Source: Oscillospiraceae bacterium
Lineage (GTDB): Bacteria > Bacillota > Clostridia > Oscillospirales > QAMX01
Assembly (NCBI GenBank): GCA_902772625.1
Contig: CACYBP010000357.1
Span: 1 to 5,457 of the forward strand
Reading direction: 5' to 3'
Length of the DNA: 5,457 nucleotides
A program made the translations under genes and the position numbers. Below the pieces are notes generated by a model. The model was not told the DNA's origin. It did not search any database and saw nothing but the letters and a program-made list of their open reading frames with translations. Of this stretch, positions 1 through 4,573 are shown piece by piece (within the stretch, counting starts at the first letter, position 1; each line of letters opens with the position of its first letter).

Positions 1-1
1 C

Positions 2-52
2 GACCTTCTCCCGGCGGAGGGCGGAAAGCTTCGCCCGGTGAAGATGAGCTGA
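2..52 (+). CDS. C-terminal end of an upstream plus-strand gene (partial, unidentified)
   Basis: Reading from base 2 gives sixteen residues, DLLPAEGGKLRPVKMS, followed by a TGA stop at 50-52. The codons are rich in G/C at the third position like the other genes here, and a strong terminator in the right orientation lies about 55 bp downstream. These two facts are the only support. Too little is present to name a family. The alternative frame 3 also stops early (around 41) and gives an arginine-rich peptide, and frame 1 stays open into DNA that is clearly non-coding on this strand, so frame 2 is preferred but not proven. Confidence 0.45.
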   Translation, partial: DLLPAEGGKLRPVKMS

Positions 53-105
53 CGGCATGGCTCTATTCCCGGCGCCCGCCCTTTGTCCGCAGCTATCCCA
101 TAACG

Positions 106-138
106 AAAAACCGGCGGGATCGATCCCGCCGGTTTTTT
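106..138. terminator. Bidirectional intrinsic terminator
   Basis: An 11-bp perfect inverted repeat (111-132, CCGGCGGGATC and its complement) is flanked by five A on the left and six T on the right. Read on either strand it is a GC-rich hairpin followed by a U-tract. It sits between the end of the plus-strand fragment (stop at 52) and the end of the minus-strand aldo/keto reductase (stop codon 150-152), so it can end both convergent transcripts. Confidence 0.92.
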
Positions 139-149
139 CACGCCGTTTT

Positions 150-1265
150 TCAGCCCTCCAGAGCGCACGCGTCACGCAGAAGCTCGATGATGGGGAGATG
201 CTGGGGGCAGGCGCCTTCGCACTGGCCGCAGGCGACGCAGTCGCTCGCCCTGCCCTTTTCATAGGTGACGATGGTATATTCTCTTTTGGTGCGGAATTCG
301 GGGCTGCCCTTCCGCCGGTTGAGCACCGTAAAGATATCGGGGATCGGGATCCCCATGGGGCATCCCTCCACGCAGTACCGGCACCCGGTGCAGGGGATGG
401 CCTTGTCGTTGTCCAGAGCCTTCTGCGCCGCGCGGATGACCGCATATTCCTCCTCGTTCAGGGGCTTGAACGCCCGCATATAGCTGAGGTTATCCTCCAT
501 CTGGGCAAGGCTCGACATGCCCGAAAGCACCGTGAGGATGCCCTCCTGGCTGGCGGCGAAGCGCACCGCCCAGCCGGCGTAGCTCAGGGGGGAGCCGGTG
601 CGGTCGAAGACCGCCTTCACCTCGTCGATGGGGTCGGCCAGAGTGCCGCCCTTCACCGGCTCCATCACCGTGACCGGCTTTCCGTGGGCGCGGCAGATCT
701 CAAGATTCTTCTTCGAGGCGACGCCGGGGTTTTCCCAGTCGGCGTAATTGAGCTGGAGCTGGACGAATTCCGCGTCGGGATGCTTCGTGAGAAGCTCCTC
801 CAGAAGCTCCGGATCGCCGTGGAAGGAGAAGCCGTAATGCCGGATCAGGCCCTTTTCCTTCATCTCCCGGACGAAATCCCAGAGGTGGTATTTTTCATAG
901 TTCTGGTAGTTGCTCCGCTGCAGCGCGTGCAGGAGATAATAGTCGAAATAGCCCGCGCCGGTGCGTTCCAGACTGGTGGTGAATTCGCTTTTCAGGGTCT
1001 CCTCGCTGAGGTTTTCGCCGTTGGCGATGAGCTTGGTGGCCAGGGTGTACTTATCCCGCGGCACACGCTCCACCAGCGCCTTTTTCGTGGCTTCCTCCGA
1101 CCCGCCGTAGGCGAAGGCCGTATCAAAATAGGTGCCGCCCGCCTCCAGGAAGAGATCCACCATTTTCTTGAACTGCTCCACGTCGATCTCGCCGTTTTCC
1201 AGTCTCGGGAGCCGCATCAGACCGAAGCCCAGCTTGAAGGTGTCTTTTCCGAGATAATCCTGCAT
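150..1265 (-). CDS. Aldo/keto reductase with C-terminal two-cluster ferredoxin domain
   Basis: The 371-aa product is an aldo/keto reductase of the ferredoxin-fused type (COG1453-like), a cytoplasmic NAD(P)H-linked reductase of aldehydes or ketones whose natural substrate is generally unknown. The TIM-barrel part covers about residues 8-280. The family's catalytic tetrad can be read as D48 and Y53 (in FDTAFAYGGSE), K78 (LATKL) and H113 (LLHAL). The tail holds two CxxCxxCxxxCP motifs, C292/C295/C298/C302 and C343/C346/C349/C353, predicted to bind two [4Fe-4S] clusters. Length matches the family, so it looks complete. The ATG at 1263-1265 is fixed by an AGGAGG box six bases upstream. It has its own promoter and long leader and ends at the shared terminator. 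Read-through from the SDR-esterase operon is possible. Its link to the sugar genes is inferred from proximity only. Confidence 0.95.
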   Translation of the reverse strand: MQDYLGKDTFKLGFGLMRLPRLENGEIDVEQFKKMVDLFLEAGGTYFDTAFAYGGSEEATKKALVERVPRDKYTLATKLIANGENLSEETLKSEFTTSLERTGAGYFDYYLLHALQRSNYQNYEKYHLWDFVREMKEKGLIRHYGFSFHGDPELLEELLTKHPDAEFVQLQLNYADWENPGVASKKNLEICRAHGKPVTVMEPVKGGTLADPIDEVKAVFDRTGSPLSYAGWAVRFAASQEGILTVLSGMSSLAQMEDNLSYMRAFKPLNEEEYAVIRAAQKALDNDKAIPCTGCRYCVEGCPMGIPIPDIFTVLNRRKGSPEFRTKREYTIVTYEKGRASDCVACGQCEGACPQHLPIIELLRDACALEG

Positions 1266-1271
1266 GCTTTT

Positions 1272-1277
1272 CCTCCT
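1272..1277 (-). promoter_or_regulatory. Ribosome binding site of the aldo/keto reductase
   Basis: A perfect AGGAGG on the minus strand, six bases from the ATG. It fixes the start codon. The short CGGGAAA just upstream of it is also present in the 3' arm of the leader hairpin, so its accessibility could depend on leader folding. Confidence 0.9.
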
Positions 1278-1282
1278 TTTCC

Positions 1283-1296
1283 CGGGGCTTGCCCCG
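1283..1296 (-). promoter_or_regulatory. Small leader hairpin next to the aldo/keto reductase RBS
   Basis: CGGGG and CCCCG arms (1283-1287 and 1292-1296) with a four-base loop, six bases from the ribosome binding site on the mRNA. It is seen directly as an inverted repeat. A role in translation control is only a possibility. Confidence 0.5.
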
Positions 1297-1308
1297 TGCC
1301 GTAAGCGT

Positions 1309-1344
1309 CCCCGTTTCCCGCCTGTCGCCCGGCGGGAAACGGGG
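1309..1344 (-). promoter_or_regulatory. 14-bp perfect stem-loop in the aldo/keto reductase leader
   Basis: The arms CCCCGTTTCCCGCC (1309-1322) and its exact complement (1331-1344) enclose an eight-base loop. On the minus-strand mRNA it lies between the predicted transcription start (about 1364) and the ribosome binding site, and no U-tract follows it in that direction. On the plus strand a T-rich run begins about six bases after the stem, so it could also stop antisense transcription. It may be an mRNA-stabilising or regulatory leader structure; which one cannot be decided from sequence. Confidence 0.7.
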
Positions 1345-1370
1345 CGTTCGTCTTTTTATTCTTTTTATTC

Positions 1371-1399
1371 AGCATAGTCTTTTTCCGCGCCGCGGTCAA
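1371..1399 (-). promoter_or_regulatory. Sigma-A type promoter of the aldo/keto reductase
   Basis: On the minus strand the -35 box TTGACC (1394-1399) and the -10 box TATGCT (1371-1376) are separated by exactly 17 bp. Each is a five-of-six or four-of-six match to consensus. An A-rich initial transcribed stretch follows. The expected transcription start is near 1364, giving a leader of about 100 nt. Confidence 0.75.
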
Positions 1400-1423
1400 T
1401 TCCGGTTTTTCGTTCCTTTTTAT

Positions 1424-1437
1424 CGCTTTTTCTTATC
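1424..1437. repeat. 14-bp direct repeat, copy A
   Basis: CGCTTTTTCTTATC occurs here and again at 1488-1501, in the same orientation, with 64 bp between the starts (about six helical turns). Flanking bases are also similar: a T-rich stretch before, and GGGG a few bases after. This copy lies 24 bp upstream of the -35 box of the aldo/keto reductase promoter, where a regulator could bind. Confidence 0.6.
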
Positions 1438-1452
1438 CGGGGACGAAGAGCC

Positions 1453-1471
1453 CGGCGCAGAGAAGGCGCCG
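1453..1471. other. Weak hairpin in the esterase / aldo-keto reductase intergenic stretch
   Basis: CGGCGC and GCGCCG arms (1453-1458 and 1466-1471) with a seven-base loop, located after the stop of the minus-strand esterase and between the two 14-bp repeats. On the minus strand no proper U-tract follows, so it is at best a weak terminator. The rest of 1266-1517 holds the promoter, leader hairpins and repeats listed separately; no gene is visible in it. Confidence 0.35.
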
Positions 1472-1487
1472 ATGCCCCGCCTTTATT

Positions 1488-1501
1488 CGCTTTTTCTTAT
1501 C
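1488..1501. repeat. 14-bp direct repeat, copy B
   Basis: Second exact copy of CGCTTTTTCTTATC. A shorter relative, CGCTTTCTTATCTC (two T fewer), is found at 3394-3407 in the divergent promoter region and also shares the following TC with this copy. Confidence 0.6.
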
Positions 1502-1509
1502 TCAGGGGC

Positions 1510-1519
1510 GAAACGTTTC
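1510..1519. promoter_or_regulatory. 10-bp palindrome of LacI-operator style at the esterase stop codon
   Basis: GAAACGTTTC is a perfect palindrome with a central CG, the general form of LacI-family operators. It overlaps the TGA stop (complement of 1518-1520) of the esterase gene and lies well upstream of the aldo/keto reductase promoter. A 10-bp palindrome can occur by chance, so confidence is low. Confidence 0.25.
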
Positions 1520-2513
1520 ACGACACGAGGCCGCGAAGCGCCCGGACGGCGCGGATCGAAGGATCCCGCTTGTTCGTGGGATGGATCAGCTCGTGCTCCC
1601 CGAGATCGGAGATCTCCACCAGAGCGCAGCCCGGGGTTTCGAGCGCCGCGGCCTTCTCCCCCTCCTGCACGAGCTTCCAGCCCTCTTTTGAGAAGGGGGT
1701 GAGGAAATCGTTGATCCGCACGATCACGAAGGGGAGGCCGGGGTCGCAAAAGAGCGCTCTCCACTCCCTGATCAGGGCCTCCAGCATGTCCTTATACCGC
1801 CGGCCCTCGGCTGGAGAGGTGTTGCTTTCCCCCTGATACCAGATTGCCCCGGTCAGGGCGTAGGGCGTCGCCGGAAGGACCATCTCCCGGTAAAGGCAGG
1901 AGGGGCCGTTCCAGAGGGAGTAGATCTCGTGGGTGTGGTCGGGGTGCATTTCCTCCGGCCTGAAGACGAAGGGCCGGAGAGCGGCGGGGCTTAAAAAGCT
2001 CTGGATCACCGCCGCGCCCTGATAGAGGCAGAGCGCGCCGACGGCGACGCCCTTTTCCGCCTCCCGCATCCGGGAGACGAAGGAGGCGACCGCCGACCAG
2101 TTGAGGCTGTTTTCCCGGGTCATCGGATTCCAGGTCCCGTCGAAATCGTCCTCTCCTTCGAGCTGGCGCACGTGAAAGGCGCGAAGGGCGGGATCGTTTA
2201 CCAGATCCTCCTCTCCGTGAACGGCCTCCCGGAGCTTGAACTGCATGTTGGACTGTCCCGCGAAGAGGAACACCTCCCCGATCATCAGATCGGTGAGCAC
2301 GATCTTTTCCTCCCCGGCCTCCACGGTCATTTCGTAGGGGCCGCCCGCGGGACGGGGCGGAAAGGTGAGAAGAAAACCGCCCTTCGCCTCGGTCTCCCTC
2401 ACCTCGCCGAGGAAGGTCGCCCGGACGCGTCCCTCGGCGCGTCCGAACACCCGGATCTCCTTTCCCCGGGCGAACACCGCGTGGGACGAAAGGATCGGAG
2501 CAAGCTTCAGCAT
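1518..2513 (-). CDS. SGNH-type carbohydrate esterase, sialate O-acetylesterase (SASA) family
   Basis: The 331-aa product has the layout of sialate O-acetylesterase-like proteins, which remove O-acetyl groups from sugars. A beta-rich N-terminal part (about 1-78) precedes the SGNH domain. Visible motifs are block I FAGQSNMQF with nucleophile S88, a YQGAAVIQSFLS stretch matching the block II glycine region (G166), GAIWYQGESN (222-231) and a C-terminal LIHPTNK with H311 as catalytic histidine. The residue three before that histidine, usually Asp in this family, is E308. The protein ends only 20 residues after H311, with no C-terminal beta domain, so it is shorter than many family members. No signal peptide is visible, which implies cytoplasmic action. 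The ATG at 2511-2513 has an AAAGGGG box six bases upstream. It starts 25 bp after the SDR stop and is the second gene of that operon. The sialate part of the name is a family label only. Confidence 0.88.
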   Translation of the reverse strand: MLKLAPILSSHAVFARGKEIRVFGRAEGRVRATFLGEVRETEAKGGFLLTFPPRPAGGPYEMTVEAGEEKIVLTDLMIGEVFLFAGQSNMQFKLREAVHGEEDLVNDPALRAFHVRQLEGEDDFDGTWNPMTRENSLNWSAVASFVSRMREAEKGVAVGALCLYQGAAVIQSFLSPAALRPFVFRPEEMHPDHTHEIYSLWNGPSCLYREMVLPATPYALTGAIWYQGESNTSPAEGRRYKDMLEALIREWRALFCDPGLPFVIVRINDFLTPFSKEGWKLVQEGEKAAALETPGCALVEISDLGEHELIHPTNKRDPSIRAVRALRGLVS

Positions 2514-2519
2514 GGTTAT

Positions 2520-2526
2520 CCCCTTT
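2520..2526 (-). promoter_or_regulatory. Ribosome binding site of the esterase
   Basis: AAAGGGG on the minus strand, six bases from the ATG and inside the 25-bp gap after the SDR stop. It supports this start and translation from a shared SDR-esterase mRNA. Confidence 0.7.
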
Positions 2527-2538
2527 CCGGCGGAGCCC

Positions 2539-3318
2539 TCAGGCCCGGCCCATGGCGTTTCTTCCGCCGTCGATCATGATGTTTTCGCCGTTGATGAACT
2601 GCCCTCTGTCAGAGGCAAGGAAGAGGATCAGATCCACGATCTCCTCCGGCTCGGCCGCCCTGCCGAGAAGAGTCTTCATGTTCGCCATGGCCGGCCGGGT
2701 CAGGACCGGGCCGGGCGACACGCACACCGCCCGGATGCCGTAAGGCGCGCCGAACCGGGCCAGCGATTTGGTCAGTCCGAACATGGCCCCGGCCTTCGCC
2801 GTGGGGTAATCCATGCCGTAGCCGTCGCCCTCCATGCCGGTGATGGAGCCGATGTTGACGATCAGCCCCCGCTTTTCCTCGCGCATCACCTTGGTCACCG
2901 CGTGGGCGAAATAGAGTTGGCCCCGGAGATTGACGTCAAGGCCCCAGTCGTAGACCTCGATGGGCACGTCGGGGAATTCGGGATATTTCTCCCGGTCGAC
3001 CTTCCTGACGCGCACCGCGGTGCCGCCCGCGAAATTCGCGAGCAGATCGATCCCGCCGAAGACCCGGACCGCCTCGTCCCGGGCGCGGCATACCGACGCG
3101 TAATCCCGCACGTCGGTCACCACCGGGATCGCGCGTCCCGGATGCTCTTTTTCGATCTCCTCCCATTTCGTCCGGAGGCTTTCCCCGTCGATATCGCACA
3201 TCACGGCGTTCCCGCCGAGCCTTGTCCAGGCCTTCGCGAAGCAAAATCCCATGCCCGAGGCCGCGCCGCTGAAGATCGCGGTCTTTCCGAGAAATTCACG
3301 TCCCTCCTGGAATTCCAT
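2539..3318 (-). CDS. Short-chain dehydrogenase/reductase (SDR family, classical type)
   Basis: The 259-aa product is a classical SDR, a cytoplasmic NAD(P)-dependent oxidoreductase, probably acting on a sugar, sugar acid or polyol given its neighbours. Motifs are in standard order: the cofactor loop SGAASGMG (G18, G22, G24), CDID at the end of the second strand (D42, suggesting NAD(H) over NADP(H)), NFAG (95-98), catalytic N130, S158, Y171 and K175 (YPTAK), SPGPV after beta-6 and the C-terminal INGENIMIDGG. Length is typical. The frame stays open upstream to 3441, but that start lies upstream of the promoter at 3364-3392 and would add a lysine/arginine-rich, non-family leader. The ATG at 3316-3318 places the Rossmann motif correctly and has an AAGGGAG box. 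It is the first gene of a minus-strand operon with the esterase. The substrate is unknown. Confidence 0.93.
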   Translation of the reverse strand: MEFQEGREFLGKTAIFSGAASGMGFCFAKAWTRLGGNAVMCDIDGESLRTKWEEIEKEHPGRAIPVVTDVRDYASVCRARDEAVRVFGGIDLLANFAGGTAVRVRKVDREKYPEFPDVPIEVYDWGLDVNLRGQLYFAHAVTKVMREEKRGLIVNIGSITGMEGDGYGMDYPTAKAGAMFGLTKSLARFGAPYGIRAVCVSPGPVLTRPAMANMKTLLGRAAEPEEIVDLILFLASDRGQFINGENIMIDGGRNAMGRA

Positions 3319-3323
3319 AAACG

Positions 3324-3332
3324 CTCTCCCTT
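3324..3332 (-). promoter_or_regulatory. Ribosome binding site that fixes the SDR start
   Basis: AAGGGAGAG on the minus strand, a few bases upstream of the ATG at 3316-3318. It favours the 259-aa product over the longer open frame that reaches 3441. Confidence 0.7.
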
Positions 3333-3333
3333 C

Positions 3334-3349
3334 CCGCGGATCGCCGCGG
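3334..3349 (-). promoter_or_regulatory. 6-bp GC stem-loop in the SDR leader
   Basis: CCGCGG, ATCG loop, CCGCGG. On the SDR mRNA it lies between an A-rich 5' end and the ribosome binding site. On the plus strand it is followed by six T (3351-3356), so it could also act as a terminator of antisense transcripts coming from the left. Function undetermined. Confidence 0.5.
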
Positions 3350-3363
3350 CTTTTTTCGTCTTT

Positions 3364-3392
3364 ATTATAGCAAAGGGCGCCGGGTTTGAAAA
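3364..3392 (-). promoter_or_regulatory. Promoter of the SDR-esterase operon
   Basis: On the minus strand the -10 box is a perfect TATAAT (3364-3369) and the -35 box TTTTCA (3387-3392, four of six) is 17 bp away. Transcription should start near 3357, giving a leader of about 40 nt. The weak -35 is overlapped by the cre-like palindrome, which fits a regulated promoter. Confidence 0.8.
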
Positions 3393-3401
3393 GCGCTTTC
3401 T
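3388..3401. promoter_or_regulatory. cre-like / LacI-family operator candidate
   Basis: GAAAAGCGCTTTCT contains the perfect palindrome AAAGCGCTTT (3390-3399) with a central CG. By eye it matches 12 of 14 positions of the catabolite-responsive element consensus TGWAARCGYTWNCW known from Firmicutes; the two mismatches are the first two bases. It covers the -35 box of the leftward promoter and sits about 35 bp upstream of the rightward -35 box, so one bound regulator could repress the SDR operon and influence the hydrolase-isomerase operon. A local LacI-family sugar repressor would fit equally well as CcpA. Confidence 0.55.
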
Positions 3402-3407
3402 TATCTC
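3394..3407. repeat. Shortened relative of the 14-bp repeat, copy C
   Basis: CGCTTTCTTATCTC resembles copies A and B (1424-1437, 1488-1501) but lacks two T in the T-run. It shares its first half with the cre-like palindrome and lies directly upstream of the SDR -35 box. Confidence 0.4.
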
Positions 3408-3434
3408 CCCGGCGGCAAACCCTCCTTTCTTTTC

Positions 3435-3463
3435 TTGACAAAGAGAGAGCGGGATCTTATACT
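3435..3463 (+). promoter_or_regulatory. Near-consensus promoter of the hydrolase-isomerase operon
   Basis: A perfect TTGACA (3435-3440), a 17-bp spacer and TATACT (3458-3463, five of six). The transcription start is expected near 3470. This is the strongest promoter in the window, so any control is likely by repression or by the leader. Confidence 0.9.
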
Positions 3464-3475
3464 GAGCATAAGAAA

Positions 3476-3495
3476 CCCCGCCCTTTCCGGCGGGG
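3476..3495 (+). promoter_or_regulatory. 5' leader hairpin of the hydrolase-isomerase mRNA
   Basis: CCCCGCC (3476-3482) pairs with GGCGGGG (3489-3495) around a six-base loop, starting only a few bases after the predicted transcription start and ending just before the ribosome binding site. No U-tract follows, so it is not a terminator. Such a 5'-terminal stem commonly protects an mRNA, which is an inference here. Confidence 0.65.
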
Positions 3496-3500
3496 AGGAA

Positions 3501-3507
3501 AGAGGGA
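3501..3507 (+). promoter_or_regulatory. Ribosome binding site deciding the GTG start
   Basis: AGAGGGA six bases upstream of GTG 3514-3516. The next in-frame ATG is at codon 64, too far inside the conserved-looking protein, so the GTG is the best start. Confidence 0.6.
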
Positions 3508-3513
3508 AAGGCT

Positions 3514-4539
3514 GTGTACGAAAAAAAGATCGCTCCCCTTTTTGAAGAAGCCGAGGACGGGGGGAACGCCTACCGCGAGGACTATCTGAAGGGCGTCGAC
3601 GCCCTGATCGAGGCGAAGAGACGGGAGGCGGAGACCCTTCGTCATGCCTTCGGTAAAACCATCGCGGAAAACCGCGAGGAGGCGAGAAGAGAATACCGCG
3701 CGATGCTCGGCTGGCCCCTCACCGAAGAAGCCGGGGGAATCCCCGCCGCGCGCGAGATCCCGGTGTTTGAAAGCGAAGAGGCCGTCGTGACCCGGGTCGT
3801 TCTGACCCTGTGGGAGGGACTGCCCTTCTACGGGATCCTGTTCCGCCATCCCGGGGATCGGCCGCTGCCCCTGGTCATCTCCAAGCACGGCGGGCTCGGC
3901 ACCCCCGAGATCTGCTCCAGCTTTTTCGACAGCGCCAATTATAACGACATGACCGTCCGCCTCTTCCGGCGGGGGGTGAACGTCTTCGCCCCGCAGACCC
4001 TTCTGTGGCAGACGCCCCGCTTCGGAAGCGATCCCGGAAGACTTGCGCGCGACAATTCCTTAAGGCAGCTCGGAAGCTCGATCGCCGCTCTGGAGATCGG
4101 GGCGATCTCGCGCGCCCTGGACTGGCTGGAGGGGGAAAATTTCACCGACGGCCGTTTCGGCATGGCGGGGCTTTCCTACGGCGGGTTCTATACCCTTTAC
4201 ACCGCCGCGGCCGAACCGAGGCTCCGGGCGAGCCTGGCCGTAAGCCATTTCAACGACCGCATCCTCTATAACTGGAACGACAAGGTCTGGGCCGGCTCGG
4301 CGCTCCGGTTCCTGGACGCCGAGGTGGGAGCCCTGGTCTGCCCGCGCTATCTCGATATCGAGGTCGGCGACAAGGACGAGCTTTTCGATCCAGACGCCGC
4401 GCGGAGGGAGTACGCCGTCCTGAAGGAATACTACCGGGAGGCGCCGGAAAATCTGGACTTCACCGTTTTCGACGGCACCCACGAATTCTGCCCCACCGAC
4501 GAGGCGGTGGACCGCCTCATCGACCGGCTGACCCGGTGA
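3514..4539 (+). CDS. Alpha/beta hydrolase, probable cytoplasmic esterase
   Basis: The 341-aa product is an alpha/beta-hydrolase of the dienelactone-hydrolase / acetylxylan-esterase-like group, likely cleaving an ester bond on a sugar or related compound. A charged helical N-terminal stretch (about 1-70) precedes the core. Visible elements are KHGGLG (124-129, oxyanion-hole HGG type), the nucleophile elbow GLSYGG with S221, an acid in VGDKDELF (D288 most likely, D286 possible) and the histidine H323 in DGTHEF. Order and spacing fit an intact Ser-Asp-His triad. There is no signal peptide or membrane segment. It starts at GTG, with a ribosome binding site and a strong promoter just upstream. It is the first gene of a plus-strand operon, 34 bp before the sugar isomerase, and is divergent from the SDR-esterase operon. 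The substrate is unknown. A peptidase role is less likely because the neighbours are sugar enzymes. Confidence 0.85.
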   Translation: MYEKKIAPLFEEAEDGGNAYREDYLKGVDALIEAKRREAETLRHAFGKTIAENREEARREYRAMLGWPLTEEAGGIPAAREIPVFESEEAVVTRVVLTLWEGLPFYGILFRHPGDRPLPLVISKHGGLGTPEICSSFFDSANYNDMTVRLFRRGVNVFAPQTLLWQTPRFGSDPGRLARDNSLRQLGSSIAALEIGAISRALDWLEGENFTDGRFGMAGLSYGGFYTLYTAAAEPRLRASLAVSHFNDRILYNWNDKVWAGSALRFLDAEVGALVCPRYLDIEVGDKDELFDPDAARREYAVLKEYYREAPENLDFTVFDGTHEFCPTDEAVDRLIDRLTR

Positions 4540-4561
4540 CCCGCCGTTTATCAAAACCGAA

Positions 4562-4567
4562 AAGGAG
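4562..4567 (+). promoter_or_regulatory. Ribosome binding site of the sugar isomerase
   Basis: AAGGAG, six bases upstream of the ATG at 4574, in the 34-bp gap after the hydrolase stop. No promoter or terminator is visible in the gap, so the two genes are probably cotranscribed. Confidence 0.9.
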
Positions 4568-4573
4568 AAAATC

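Noticed and set aside
57..1304. 415-aa open frame on the plus strand opposite the aldo/keto reductase
   Set aside because: It is the antisense shadow of a gene with intact catalytic and cluster motifs. The translation has no recognisable domain, lacks a ribosome binding site at its start and crosses the bidirectional terminator and the leader hairpin. Long antisense frames are expected at this GC content.
1309..1370. Plus-strand intrinsic terminator (14-bp stem followed by a T-rich run)
   Set aside because: No plus-strand gene lies upstream and the T-run starts about six bases after the stem. On the opposite strand the element falls inside the aldo/keto reductase leader, so it is annotated as a leader stem-loop; termination of antisense RNA is left as a possibility.
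1510..1519. GAAACGTTTC as a true cre site
   Set aside because: Only the central palindrome fits; the outer bases of the cre consensus do not match, and it overlaps a stop codon rather than a promoter. It is kept only as a low-confidence operator-style palindrome.
2365..3438. 357-aa open frame on the plus strand opposite the SDR and esterase
   Set aside because: It spans two well-supported minus-strand genes and their promoter, is rich in Arg, His, Pro and Ala as typical of shadow frames, and shows no family motifs.
3319..3441. N-terminal extension of the SDR to an upstream ATG at 3441
   Set aside because: It would begin upstream of the TATAAT promoter and run through the promoter itself. 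The extra 41 residues are not SDR-like, and the ATG at 3318 has a ribosome binding site.
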